From: Lycocorax pyrrhopterus obiensis
Taxonomy: Eukaryota > Chordata > Aves > Passeriformes > Paradisaeidae
NCBI GenBank assembly: GCA_014706295.1
Contig: JACSVZ010000041.1
Span: forward strand, 1,612,001 to 1,676,000
Direction: 5' to 3'
DNA: 64,000 nt
Shown here one piece after another: positions 33,301 through 43,279 of this stretch. A model generated the notes under the pieces. That model saw only the letters and a program-made list of their open reading frames with translations. It did no database searches and was not told where the DNA came from. The position numbers were made by a program, and so were the translations under genes. Positions within the stretch are counted from its first letter, which is position 1; each line of letters opens with the position of its first letter.

Positions 33301-34940
33301 CCCCTGCCAGGAGCGAGGACGCCTGACCCGCCAGAACAGCTCCCAGGGACCCATCCCGCCCCCACCCCCCTGCCCACCCTCGCTGGGGCCCGGAGCCCCC
33401 CAAAACCCCTGGGAAACGCTCAGGGAGCGGCGCCTCTCCTCCCCCTCTCCCAACACCTTCCCCAGGTACGGAGCAGGCTGGGGGCTGTGTGGGGGGGACT
33501 CAGCGGCAGGGAAGCCCCCAGCCCCGTGTCCCCGCGCCGGTTTGTCACCCGTGGGTGCTGAGGGAGCCCGCGGAAAGGGTTAACTCACCTGTAGGCAGGT
33601 GGGGCCGTGGGAGGGCCGGGCAGGCCGGGGCAGCTCCCGGGGTGGAGGGAGCAGGTGGCGGACGGGCGGTGGGGGTGCAGCCGGGTGGATCCTGGAATCC
33701 GGGTGCTGGGAACCCCCCCCCCAAAACCTCCCCTCGGGCTGCCGCCCCACAGCCAGGGCTCGGAGCCGGCCATGCGGCGCTTGGAGGAGGACTCGGAGGT
33801 CTACAAGATGCTGCAGGAGAACCGGGAGCTGCGGGCGGCCCCGCGGCAATCCAGCACCTTCCGCCTGCTCCAGGAGGCTCTGGAGGATGAGGAAGGAGGT
33901 CAGGGGGGCACGGGGGGAGGTGGGAGGTCTGGCACGGGGGTGGCAGGACCCCCCTGATGGCCTCGTGTCCCCACAGGAGGTCCCGCAGCCCCCTTCCCCA
34001 GCCGGCTCTCGGCCGGGGCCCGCAAGCCCGTGGCGGGGGTGCAGAAGCTGCACGTCTGTGAGAAGTGCGGGAGCAGCATCGCGTGAGTGGGCCCGGGGGC
34101 TTGGGGGGTCCCGGGGCTGGGTCGGTCCCTGCCACTCCTCCTGGCAAGGCCAAAACAAGGGGCTGCTCTCAGGGGCGGGGGTGTCCCCGGGCAGGATCTG
34201 TCCCTGGCGTTGCTCCTGGCAGGGATAAAACGCGGCTGATCCCGGGTGTGGGTGGGGCAGGTCCCCGGGCAGGACCGATCCCTGCTGTCACTGCCGGCAG
34301 GGTTAAAACGCGGCTGATCCTGCGGTGGGAGTGGGGCTGGGGGCTCGGGGGTCCCAGGGCAGGATCCATCCTCGCCGTTGCCCCCGCAGGGCAAAAATGG
34401 GGGAGGCCATGGCGTGTGAGTGGGGCCAGGGCGGTCCCAGGGCAGGATCCATCCCTGCCAGCCCTCCAGGGCCACGATGGGGCTGACCCTGGGTGGGAGG
34501 GGACCCCGGGGACACAGCGGGTGCCCCGGGTGACCCCATGTCCCCACACCCCCAGGACACAGGCGGTGCGGATCCAGGACGGCCGCTACCGGCACCCGAC
34601 CTGCTACACCTGCGCCGACTGCGGCCTCAGCCTGAAGATGCGCGGCCACTTCTGGGTGGGGGACGAGCTGTTCTGCGAGAAACACGCCCGCCTGCGCTAC
34701 CAGGGACCCCCGGGGGGGGGCCCGTCCCCCGCCCGGTGTCCCCCCGCTCCTGAGCCCCGGCCACCGGCACCGTGCGATGGGGTCACCGCCAGCACCCCCC
34801 CCGTGTCCCCAGGGCGGTCCCACCCCACTGCGGTAGGGCTGGGGTGGGGGGCTGAGGGCACTGCCAGGCTGGGCATGGATGGGATTCGGGGGGGGACGCG
34901 CTGCAGCCGCCCATCTTCATCCCTGTGGGGGTGTGTGTGA
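30242..34940 (+). CDS. PDLIM2: PDZ and LIM domain protein 2 (mystique)
   Basis: PDLIM2 is an actin-associated PDZ-LIM adaptor; in mammals it also acts in the nucleus to promote degradation of NF-kB p65 and STAT proteins. The coding region runs from ATG 30255 to TGA 34938-34940 in exons 30242-30347, 30726-30877, 31218-31287, 31370-31461, 31555-31600, 33311-33465, 33753-33898, 33977-34082 and 34556-34940 (414 residues). Residues 1-82 form the PDZ domain (GPAPWGFRISGGRDF, DLRPGDVIVAINGES). Residues 212-245 carry SEVYKMLQENRELRAAPRQS, the ZM/DUF4749-type segment. A single LIM domain has Cys279, Cys282, His300, Cys303, Cys306, Cys309, Cys327 and His330. The tail after the LIM domain (about 80 residues) is much longer than the human one and of low complexity. 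Confidence 0.95.
30726..30877 (+). CDS. PDLIM2: PDLIM2 PDZ domain part 2
   Basis: It encodes VTEHGKAAAGDLRPGDVIVA and INGESAAEMLNVEAQNKIKQ. The acceptor is CATGGAG, with a modest pyrimidine tract. It ends in phase 2 at GTGGGT. Confidence 0.94.
31218..31600 (+). CDS. PDLIM2: PDLIM2 variable linker exons
   Basis: Exons 31218-31287, 31370-31461 and 31555-31600 encode SPVPPPSHTNGDTSPERLAT, DTLRMRNESQGALRTPDP and SSEPLEQEFTCPGLCQ. TNGDTSPERLATRLQ aligns with TNGDSSLEVLATRFQ of human PDLIM2. The other linker parts are poorly conserved. Confidence 0.88.
31660..31830 (+). repeat. CCCCAAACCATCCCCCTTTGAA-type minisatellite
   Basis: About eight degenerate copies of a 22-27 bp C/A-rich unit lie just after the PDLIM2 exon ending at 31600. 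The rest of this 1.7-kb intron includes five copies of a 20-bp GGGTCCCTCCCTGCCCCGGA-like unit at 32465-32560. Confidence 0.8.
32465..32562 (+). repeat. 20-bp tandem repeat (GGGTCCCTCCCTGCCCCGGA)
   Basis: About five near-identical 20-bp units alternate between CTGCCCCGGA and CTGTCCCAGA endings. It is intronic in PDLIM2. Confidence 0.88.
33311..33465 (+). CDS. PDLIM2: PDLIM2 proline-rich linker exon
   Basis: It encodes ERGRLTRQNSSQGPIPPPPP and LRERRLSSPSPNTFP. The phase-2 end (AG|GTACGG) joins AG|C of the next exon. Confidence 0.87.
33753..33898 (+). CDS. PDLIM2: PDLIM2 conserved helical segment exon
   Basis: It encodes SQGSEPAMRRLEEDSEVYKM, LQENRELRAAPRQSSTFRLL and QEALEDEEG. It matches DSEVFKMLQENREGRAAPRQ of human PDLIM2 almost residue for residue. 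Confidence 0.96.
33977..34082 (+). CDS. PDLIM2: PDLIM2 exon starting the LIM domain
   Basis: It encodes GARKPVAGVQKLHVCEKCGS and SIA, carrying the first two zinc ligands (CEKC). The donor GTGAGT begins right after ATCGC, splitting the Ala codon. Confidence 0.95.
34105..34500 (+). repeat. About 80-bp degenerate tandem repeat inside the LIM intron
   Basis: About five copies share CAGGATC(C/T)(A/G)TCCCTG, GGCAGGG and AAAACGCGGCTGATCC. GCGGCTGAT occurs at about 34231 and 34310, 79 bp apart. It fills nearly the whole 473-bp intron that splits the LIM domain of PDLIM2. Confidence 0.8.
34556..34940 (+). CDS. PDLIM2: PDLIM2 last exon, rest of LIM domain and long tail
   Basis: TQAVRIQDGRYRHPTCYTCA and DCGLSLKMRGHFWVGDELFC complete the LIM zinc ligands. 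After KHARLRYQ the frame runs on for about 80 residues rich in Pro, Gly and Ser to TGA. The human protein stops about ten residues after KHARQRY. A run of nine G at about 34711-34719, next to several C, could hide an indel; another frame there ends at 34753. Confidence 0.85.
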
Positions 34941-35074
34941 TGAGCTGCGTGAGTTCTCAGCCCCGGGGGACACCCAGGGGACATTGAGGGGGGGGGGGGA
35001 TCGCTTGAGCACTTGGGTACCGGAGCGGGGGCTGGCACCGCTTGGGCACTGACTGCAAAGGGCTGCTCCGAGCA

Positions 35075-35097
35075 ATTAAACCAGATTCTCTATAAAT
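35075..35097 (+). terminator. PDLIM2: PDLIM2 poly(A) signal ATTAAA
   Basis: ATTAAA at 35075 and a nearby ATAAATATAATATATATT lie 135 bp past the stop, followed by a TGTCTGCTCTG stretch that fits a downstream GU-rich element. Confidence 0.7.
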
Positions 35098-35621
35098 ATA
35101 ATATATATTCGCTCCACTGCCGTGTCTGCTCTGTGCCAGGACCCCAGGGCAGGGGAAGGGGGGCTTTACCCCAAACCCAGGGCGCAGACAGGGACCCCCC
35201 AGACCCCTCAGGCCTCCTGCCTGCACCCAGGGTGGGGGTCCGGGACTTGGCAGAGCTCCGGTGCCGCTCCAGCCGGCCTTGTCCTGCCCTGAGGAAGGTC
35301 AGGGATCCCCGCAGGGCTGGATGGCCCCTCCCGGCGTCCCTGGGAGGTGTCCGGGTTTATTGGGGGCTGTTGGCCGAGGCCTTTGTCCTGCTCCAGGTGC
35401 TCTTATCGCCGCTCCCCGCCCTCCGTGCCCGCCTGCACGGCTTTGCTGATATCTGGCCCTTGCCGTTATCAGCAACCTGGGAGGGTCCTGTCCCTTCCCC
35501 TGTCCCTCCGCAGCGGGGACAGCCAGGACCCCCCTCCCCTCCTGCCTGGGGTCTCACCGGGGTCTGTTTGGGGTGTGCCCCAGCCCCCCGTGCACCCCGG
35601 GCTCGGCCACGGAGCTCCCAC

Positions 35622-35765
35622 CATGGAATTCCCAATTAAACATCCCAGAGGAGCTGTGGCTGCCCCTGGATCCCTCCCTGGAAGTGTCCAAGGCCGGGCT
35701 GGACGGGGCTTGGAGCATCCTGGGATAGTGGAAAAACCAAAACCATTCCATGGCTCTACGACACC
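35622..35765 (+). mobile_element. CR1 LINE 3' fragment, forward orientation
   Basis: AGAGGAGCTGTGGCTGCCCC, GGAAGTGTCCAAGGCCGGGC and a terminal ACCAAAACCATTCCATGG identify CR1. It lies between PDLIM2 and C8orf58. Confidence 0.88.
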
Positions 35766-35929
35766 CAGGGAGGGAGGATGATGATGGTCCCGCCCTCCAC
35801 ACGGGAAAAAGGGGAAAAAACGCTTCGAGCTCTCCTGGGATAACTCAGCTGGGGCTGGGGGCAAAGGGACTGCTCGGGCAGGGGGCGGCCTCCCCACCCC
35901 GCCCCGCCCCGGGGCTGTGCCGCCCCCCA

Positions 35930-36050
35930 GCCCTGCCCCATAAAGCAGCGGAGGAGCAGCCCCCCGGTGCTCCCTGCCCGGCTCCCAACGCCCTATTCCT
36001 GGTTTTACCCCTGTTCCCGGTTTTAGCCCCGTTCCCGGCACATCCCGAGG
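35930..36050 (+). promoter_or_regulatory. C8orf58 proximal promoter and 5' UTR
   Basis: CCCGCCCCGCCCCGG (GC boxes, about 35897-35911) precedes a CATAAAGC element at 35939, which may be a weak TATA-like box. The ATG follows at 36051. The assignment rests on position only. Confidence 0.4.
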
Positions 36051-39000
36051 ATGCTGCGCCGCCGCGGAGCCTTCACGGTGCAGCCGCTCCGTGGTGACCT
36101 CGGTGAGTCGGTGGCCCCTGGGGCTATGGGGGACACCCCGCGTCTGGCCTGGATTGGGGGTTCCCTCGGGGTCTCCAACCTGCGAGGATCATTCTGGACG
36201 GGATCCTCAGGGATCTCTGTTTTGAGGTGTCTGTGCTGGAGAGGGAACTTGGGGTCCTTGGAACCCCAATTTGAGTTGTCTGTGCTTGAGAAGGAACCTG
36301 GGGGTTTCCTGGAACCCCCAGTTTGTGCTAAAGAGGGTCCCTGGACCCCCGGTTTTCATCCCACTCCCTGCTGGGAGGGGCCATGGCTACCGGCTGCGCT
36401 GGGAATTCAGGTTTTCCCTTCCCATGTTTGGGCTGACGGGCCGCTGCCTGCCCCCAGAGCCCGCTGGGTCCCCAAATGCGGCGTGGGGGTCCCCAAAACC
36501 CCGGACCTATCTCCGTGTGTGCCCCAGCTCTGGCTGTGCCGGAGACTCCCCTCCAGCAGCAACATCTGGGAGGTACCGGGGGCTGAGCTGGAGCTGCCAA
36601 CGCGGGGGGAACCCCCAGGAGGAGCTGCTGGGGACCCCCCGCGCCCCTTCTCGCCCTGCCTGTGCCCCCCACGCGGGTGGGGCTCCGGTGACACCCCCGT
36701 GGTGGCGGGGGAAGCAGCCCCTTGGCACACAGGGTCCCGCAGCCTGTGGAATTGCGGCGTGTGGGAACCGGGACGCTGGCAGCGGCCACCGGGCTGCGGC
36801 GGAGGGGCTGCCCCCCGGAATTCCTGGGATTCAATCCTGCTGGGGCGGACGGGCTGCGCCCCGGCGTTGCTGGGATTCAATCCCACTGAACGGCCGGATT
36901 GTCCCTGGGCTGGCCGCGACTTCCCGGCTCCCCTCGGCCTCTCCAGCCCCTGAGGGATGCACGGTGAGTGGTGGGGCTGCAGGAGGGGCAGGAATTTGGG
37001 AGCACTGGGACCCGCGACCGGTGAATCCAGCCCATGCTGGAGTCCGGAGTGAGTTTTCTGGGATTTGGTGGGATGCAGCCGGCACCTGGCTGCCTGCCGG
37101 CGCCCAAACAACCCTCTCGCCTTCCCAGCTGGGGTGGGAAGGGAGTCCTTAACCACCGGCCCAGCCAGTATCGCCGATCCCAAATCCTGCGAGGAACCAG
37201 TTGGGAACCAGTCCGGTAATGAGGTGCCTCTGGATACAGGGCCCGTCGCCGGCTGGGGTGGCTATAAAAGGGAGCGCCGGGACGCGCGCCTGGCACTCGG
37301 CTCTGGCTCTCGGCGATGTGGGGTGGCTCCCGCGCCGTCTGGAAGAGGAGGTTCAGCTGCTGTGAGTGTTTCTGGGGCGGGGGGTCAGCCCTCGAGTGGG
37401 GTTTTTGGGGGGTGGGCAGCCCGCAGGACGTGCCAAAGCTCCGCTCCCACCTTCCCGAGCCCTTTGCCGGGGCCTGGCTGGGAAGGGAGGTGAGTGCTGG
37501 GCAAGGAATGCCGAGATCCCCCCATGGATGCTCCCAATCCCAGCCGGAGCTGCGGGGTGGTGGGAGGCACATCCCGGCTGGCGATGCCCCCCATCCTGGG
37601 GGGACAAGTGCGAGGAGCTGGTGGTCCCTGGAGCCGTCTTCTGGCCAGGATCCTGTGGCCGTGCTGTGTCCTGGGTAGCAGGCACCGAGCTGGAGTGGGG
37701 TACAGGAAGAACCCGGCTCAAAAGCCCTGCCCAGGTCAGGGTGGGGGCCGTGGGTGCCCCCTCAGCAGCTCCGCAGCGCGGCTTGGGAAGAGGAGGAGGA
37801 TGGTGGAGGCCGGGGCCGTGTTTTTGGGGAGCAGCGACAGCACTCTGGGGTTGTAGGGACACAGGAACATATCCCCGGCTGCAGGGACCCTCTGGAGAGG
37901 GGTCCCTGGGCAGGGGGGCTGCAACTCCCCTTGGCAGCGGGGAGAGCGGCCTTGGGCACAGCTGGAGCTGCTGTTGCGGGGCTCGGGGGGCTTGGAGGGG
38001 CAGTGGGCTCAGTGTAGGGGGTGGGCACCCACTTTTCTGCCCAGGGACCCCCCCCAGCTGAGACCACCCATCCTCCCTCCCCCCGCAGATGGTCCCTGGG
38101 AGTCTGCCGAGAGCTGCATCGTGCGCACCTCCGCCAGCGTCTACCGCCGGCTGCAGGAGAGCCCGCGGCAGCCCCCGCGGGGGATGAGCACCCGGGGACC
38201 CCCCAGCAGCCCCCCGGCCGGCGGGAGGTTCCTCAAGTCCGAGTCCGAGGATTCCGGCGTGGAGATGGCCAGCAACGAGCACTCGCCCTCCACCCCGCTG
38301 GGCTCCGAGAGCAGCTTCTCCCTCGACGTCTTCGCGGCGGAGGAGCCCCCCGGAGAGGAGCCCCCGCGGACGCCCCGGAGCCGCTCGGCCAGCCGGAGGC
38401 TGCTGCAGGCAGCGCAGCGGAGCAGGAGGCAGCGCTGCCCGCGACAGCTCAGCCGGCGCAGCGCCAGCGCCGCCGACCTGGCAGAGCCCCCGCGGGACCC
38501 CGAGGAGCCCGAGGGGGCGGCGGCCGCGGCTGGGGGGGTTCGGCCGCCCGGCAGCCCTCGGGACCCCCGGGCTGTGCCCGAGGCTGCGGTGTCGGGGCAG
38601 GGGCTGCGCTACCTGGAGCACGTGTGCCAGATGCTGGAGCGCCTGGCGCGGCTGCAGCAGGACAACCGCGTCCTCCGGCAGCAGGCGGCCGGAGCCCGGT
38701 GCGCCCGCCCGGATACCCTGGTGAGGGCCGGGAGGAGGGGGGGGGATGCATGGGGAGGGGGTGTGGGGGTCCCAGCTCACGCCCTGCCTGTCTTCTCCTC
38801 GCCCGCAGCCCAGCCGGCAGCCCCCGAGGCAGGATTTGGGCACGTGGAGGGGTGAGGGGTTCCGGCCACGCTCCTGCTCGGACAGCCAGGCCCCAGGTGA
38901 GCGGGGCGGGATTTGGGAATGACGGGACCCGGGGCCAGGTGAGCGCTGGGGGATGCGGGAACGGCCGGGCCAGGTGAATGGGGTGGGATGGCGGGACCTG

Positions 39001-39339
39001 GCTCCAGGTGAGGGGGGGGATAGCAGAACGATGCCCCCACACCCCCAAACTTGACCAGCTTCGTCCCCCCATGCAGCAGCCGAGCCCGGGCCGTGCCGGA
39101 GGATGTGGGGACACTCGGTCAGCTCCCCCAGCCTGCTGGACCCCTCCGAGGACGGGGCGGGTGCCCCGGCACCGGACAAGGTACGGCCGGGGGGTGTCGG
39201 GGTGCGGCGGGGGGGGTCCCGCGGGTGCCCCCGCTGACCCCATCTCTCCCGGCAGGACGGGCGCTCGCACTGGGGCCGGGTGAAGGTGCTGCTCACCCGC
39301 CTGACCCGCCGCTCCCTGCGGGGCGGCCGGTGCAGGTAG
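36051..39339 (+). CDS. C8orf58: C8orf58 orthologue, uncharacterised protein
   Basis: Exons 36051-36102, 38089-38720, 38809-38896, 39077-39180 and 39256-39339 give 319 residues ending in TAG. MLRRRGAFTVQPLRGDL parallels MLGRRRVFAVEPLG of human C8orf58. The second exon starts DGPWESAESCIVRTSASVYR, and FLKSESEDSGVEMASNEHSP is a strongly conserved-looking phospho-Ser-type motif. A predicted coiled-coil segment, GLRYLEHVCQMLERLARLQQ followed by DNRVLRQQ, lies near 190-220. The C-terminus is basic (VKVLLTRLTRRSLRGGRCR). No enzyme or known fold is recognised. Gene identity rests on synteny plus these motifs. Its position between PDLIM2 and BIN3 matches the mammalian order apart from CCAR2. Confidence 0.85.
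37263..37361 (+). promoter_or_regulatory. C8orf58: TATA box and candidate alternative first exon of C8orf58
   Basis: GGCTATAAAAGGG gives a consensus TATA box (TATAAAAG, 37263-37270), rare in this GC-rich window. A start site would fall near 37290-37296. ATG at 37316 opens MWGGSRAVWKRRFSC, and the frame meets T|GTGAGTG at 37361/37362. The phase (1) equals that of exon 36051-36102, so it can splice in frame to 38089. Protein-level conservation is unknown. Confidence 0.45.
38089..38720 (+). CDS. C8orf58: C8orf58 main exon
   Basis: This is a 632-bp exon covering two thirds of the protein. It holds the SESEDSGVEMASNEHSPST motif, a Ser-rich SESSFSLDVFAAEEPPGE stretch, Arg-rich SRRLLQAAQRSRRQRCPR, and the coiled-coil helix near the end. 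It starts in phase 1 and ends in phase 0 at GTGAGG. Confidence 0.9.
38809..39339 (+). CDS. C8orf58: C8orf58 last three exons
   Basis: Exons 38809-38896, 39077-39180 and 39256-39339 encode GEGFRPRSCSDSQAP, MWGHSVSSPSLLDPSEDGAG and GRSHWGRVKVLLTRLTRRSL. The phases agree across both introns, which carry CAGGTGAG-like repeats. Confidence 0.85.
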
Positions 39340-39491
39340 GACGGGGGAGGGGGGGGGGTCCCGCTCCCACCGCCACACCCGGATGGAGGAACTGCGTCAC
39401 ACCCCACCCTATGACGTCACGCCCGCCCGGGGCCGGTCCCCGGCCCGGCGCACCCCCTTCACACCCTTTTTTTTTTTTTTTCCTTTCCCAC

Positions 39492-39497
39492 AATAAA
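39492..39497 (+). terminator. C8orf58: C8orf58 poly(A) signal AATAAA
   Basis: AATAAA lies 152 bp after the stop in a short T-rich 3' UTR. Confidence 0.8.
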
Positions 39498-42400
39498 CTC
39501 TTTTCACCGATAAAGAGGCGGCTCTCAGCGAGGTGCTTGCTGTCGCGCCGTGACGTCACTCCCCTAAACCCCGGCGTGACGTCACGCGAGGGCGCGTCAC
39601 CGCCGCATCACTTCCGAGGGCTTTTCCGCCCCTTTTGTCCCACCGGGCCCGGTCCCACGGACGGTTCAAGCGGCTGCCGCCGCTCCCGAGCCCCCTCCCC
39701 TGGGTCCAGCCCGAGCCCCCTCCCAGCTCAGCCCCGGGCAGGCTCCGGAGGGGTCCCGCTGCCTCAGGGTGGGGGTAAAGCTCGTCCTTTCCCCGAACCC
39801 TCCCCCCTGAGTCCCCCGACCCCCTCGAGCTGCTCCGCGGGTGGGTTGGTGGGGAGGGGCTCCGGGTGTTTCTCGCCGGGGCTGGGGAGGGGCGGGGATG
39901 ATGCTCCCGGGAGCATCGCGGGTGGGGAGGAAGCAGCGAAGCTTCCTCGAGGGGGCTCCCCAGTTTGGGGGCTGGAGGAGGAGGATGAGGAGGGGGTCGA
40001 TGCTGTTTTGGCGCTGCTGGAGCCCCTCGCGGTGCCGCCAGCTCTGCGCGGGACGGGCCGGTGCCGCAGGTGAGGAAGATGCTGCCCCGAGCCCCGGCCA
40101 GGCGCTCTCCCATCAGGTATCCCGTTATCCCTCCCTTTCCCCCCTTTCCTGCCGATTTCCTACCGTCACTTGGGTTTTTTCCTTCCCGCAGCGTCTCCCG
40201 AGCCCTCCCGGCACCGCTCCCACCCGGACGCCCCGGGGGCATCCTCGGAGCTGCAGCCTCCTGCATCCCACCGCTCCTTCCCGGGAAACGTGAGTGCTCA
40301 TCCCCGCGGTGTCCATCCCCATGGAACGGGCTGGATTCGGTGCTGGGGGGGCAGGGGGTCCCTGGCAGCGCCCCCCGGCTGGGTCACAGCCAGATCAGGG
40401 GGTGCTGAAGGGCTTTTGGAGCACACCTGGAGGGGAGGGGTCTTATCCTTGTCCCCTCCTTTCCAGCATCAAACCTCTTCCCATCGCCCCCTCCTCTGCT
40501 CTCCTGAGCCCCCCGGGGTGGGGACCAACGGGGAGGGGCTCGGGGAGGTGGGGACAGGACGGGGCCGGGTGTTCCCAGTGCGGGGTGGGACTCTGGGCAC
40601 CCCCTCCCCTGCTGCCCCTCTGCCACCTCCCCCTGGACCCCTCCCCTCAGCTGGGGGAGCCTGGCTGAACCCCACTGGCTGATCCCAAGGGGGACGCTGA
40701 GGCCGGTCCGGGGGATGCTGATTCTCCTTTCAGGGCCCAGGTGAGGAGGAGGAGGGAGGTCTGAGCCTCTCTTTGCCACCCGGGCACCCCCGGATCACCT
40801 GGAGGAAGGGAAAGCTCCGGAGCACCTGACAAGGAAAACCAAGGTGTGGACCCAGATGCGTGCTGGTGTGGGCTGGCCTGGACAGGGTTAATTCATCCAA
40901 TTTGTGAGGAAAAAAATCCCAAATCCAATTTGGGATTGGTGGTGCTGGACCAGTATCTGCTAAACCTGTCCCTGTCCCCGAAGGGGTTGGGGGCTTTGGG
41001 GAGGAAGGGGGGACAGTCGGGATTGCTGCAACACCGCTGGGCTAACCCGGAATTCCTGACGGGGAGGGAAAAGGAGGAGGATTTGCTCATCAGCAGGGAA
41101 TGATCCCCATCCCGGGACGGCCCCACTGCCGCTCACGTGGATCCTCTGGGAGCGGTGCTTCCCTTCCCTCTGCTCCCGGAGGTGCAAGTGCTGATGAACC
41201 TCACCCAGGGGTGCCTCACACGCCGGGGCTGAGCACGTTCCACATCGTAGAGTTAATTTTCCCTTCCTGCCAGCTCTCCCGATTAACGCTGGGATCTTGT
41301 GGGTGGTGCAAAACCCGGTAATTATCCACTTTTTACTATAAAAGATGGAATTCTCCTCCCCAGCCAGTGCGGAGAGTACGCAGAGTGAATCCCTGGGAAC
41401 GCCCGGGTTAAGTTTCCAGGGGTGAAATCCCTCTCCTGAGTGCTTGGGGAGGGCAGGAGGAGCTGAGGGCATGGACCAGGAGCTGGGATTTGTGGATACT
41501 CCAGATGCAGGAGAGGTGGGATGCCGGGGATGAGGTGGCCGGGGAGGTCTGGCTGTGCCACGCAGGGTGACAGCGATGCAGACAAAGCCACCAGGTGGGT
41601 TCAGGTGAGCCCAGGCGGGGTTGAATCCGGGCAGGAATCAACACCTCCAGGCCATGGAGGGGCTGCCATGGATCTCTGCCTACTCGTGATCCATCCCGAG
41701 GTCTGCAGGGCTCGGATCCCGTGGGAGAGCGTGTCCCTTGCTCGGGTGCACGGGCTGCGTGCGTGGCAGTTAAATATATATATAAATATCTATATTCCGT
41801 ATATTTAGCATCCCTGCTCTGGGTAACCGTGGCAACTGGGTTTATTTTGCTTAAACCTGGCCTGGCATGTGATGTGGTTGGGAAGGAACAGCCAAGGGGA
41901 GAGGGAAGGATGAAGTTCTCCGTGCTGGGAGCTGGGGAGGAGTCTTGGCACAAGATGCTCTCGGGGGGACCTCGCTGTGTCCCCGCAAATGCCGCACTGG
42001 GGACGGCCACCGGCACTCCCACGGCTCTGTCCCATCCCCTCTGCTCCACCTGGGAAGGTCTGGGTTTAGGGTTTCCAGCTCCCTGTTCTCTGCTGGGCTT
42101 CCCAGGACACCCCTGACGGCTGTTCCCTGTCTCGTGCAGGGCCCTGTTCACCAAATCCGGGCCCTGGTGGGAAGAGGTGTGGTGATGGCTTTCCTGATGT
42201 CCAGAGCCGCGTGCCCTCACCTGGAGCAGCAGGAGCCTCGTGCCACCCCAAGACAGAGACGGGACCCTCGTCAGCCCCACCAGGACCCCACCAGGGTGGG
42301 CTTCCAACCCTTAACCCCACCCAGCACATCCCAGGACACAGCAGCCAGCCTCTCCTTATCCTCAAAGGCGCCAGCTCAGGCCTAAAATCCCTATATTTTA

Positions 42401-43279
42401 CTGGAAAACTCAATTCCTCGTGCTTTGACGCCGTTTCCTTCCCGCGCCTCCACGGGGGGGATGCTCAATCCCGGTTTTTCCCTTCGAGGTGAAGCCCCCA
42501 AGCCCCCCGGGTCCCCCCTGCAGTGGCGGCCGGGCGGCGGCAGAGGGCGACAGCGGCCCGGCGGTGACAGCGACAGCGACAGCGACACGGCCCCGGCGGT
42601 GGCACCGACACCGACACGGCCCCGGCCGCGCTGCGCTGCCGAAAACTTTACTGGGGACAAGCGACGGAGCCCCTGTGCCCCCTCCCCGCACGCCGAGGAG
42701 GGGCTGCGGCCCCCCGGTTTTCCATAGGTTTGCTCCTGGCTGGGTTGTTTCCTTTGGGGATCTCCCTGCCTGTCCCTGCTCTGGGGTCCCCTGTCCCCCT
42801 CCCTGGGCACCCCCCCAGCTCTGGGGCAGAGGCTCTTTGTACCGTTCCTGGGAAAAGAGGGCTGGATGCTCGCCACGGGAAGCATTATCCTCTCCCCGTG
42901 CCCCAAAAAATGGGATTTGAGTGATTTTGCCCTCCCCTGAGGGGGGCACTGGGCTCCTAAGGCACAAAATGAGGGGGAGGAGTGGGGGTCACACCCTCTG
43001 GGCTCTGGGTGGTGCCAAGGGAGGCTGGAAGCTGCGAAAATCCAGCACCTCACATCCCAATCTTCATCCTGCTCCTCCACACCCTCCAATTTAAGGCAAA
43101 AGTCATTTGTGGAGTGACAAAGACGACCCCGACCCCGGCAGGAGCAGCCTCCTCACCCTCACCCGGGCAGGAGCGCAGAGCCCTGGGGGTGACGGGAGCA
43201 GCTCCAGCCCCACAAATCCATCCCTGGGCTGGGAGCTGGGATGAACTGGGAGGGGGGGATCCCCATCCCCATCCTCGCC
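39498..43279. other. Convergent intergenic region C8orf58 / BIN3 (no CCAR2 seen)
   Basis: A GC-rich part (39600-40300) has plausible splice signals (for example an acceptor ending at 40191 and a donor AAC|GTGAGT near 40289) but no recognisable protein. The rest is unique sequence with short AT-rich runs (41765-41810), plus the BIN3 3' UTR on the minus strand. None of the CCAR2 signature motifs that I know were found in any frame. Confidence 0.55.
41841..41846 (-). terminator. BIN3: Candidate BIN3 poly(A) signal
   Basis: TTTATT on the + strand reads AATAAA in BIN3 orientation, 1.43 kb after the BIN3 stop. It is the clearest canonical hexamer on that strand before C8orf58. A 3' UTR of that size is reasonable for BIN3, but other signals cannot be excluded. 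Confidence 0.35.

Noticed and set aside
37353..39407. 684-codon minus-strand open frame over C8orf58
   Set aside because: Same cause: GC-rich sense exon of C8orf58 and flanks. The sense strand has splice-consistent, recognisable protein.
39841..40682. Possible unannotated gene with splice-like signals downstream of C8orf58
   Set aside because: An acceptor at 40191 and a donor near 40289 look reasonable, but the enclosed peptide has no similarity and low complexity. Possible non-coding exon only.
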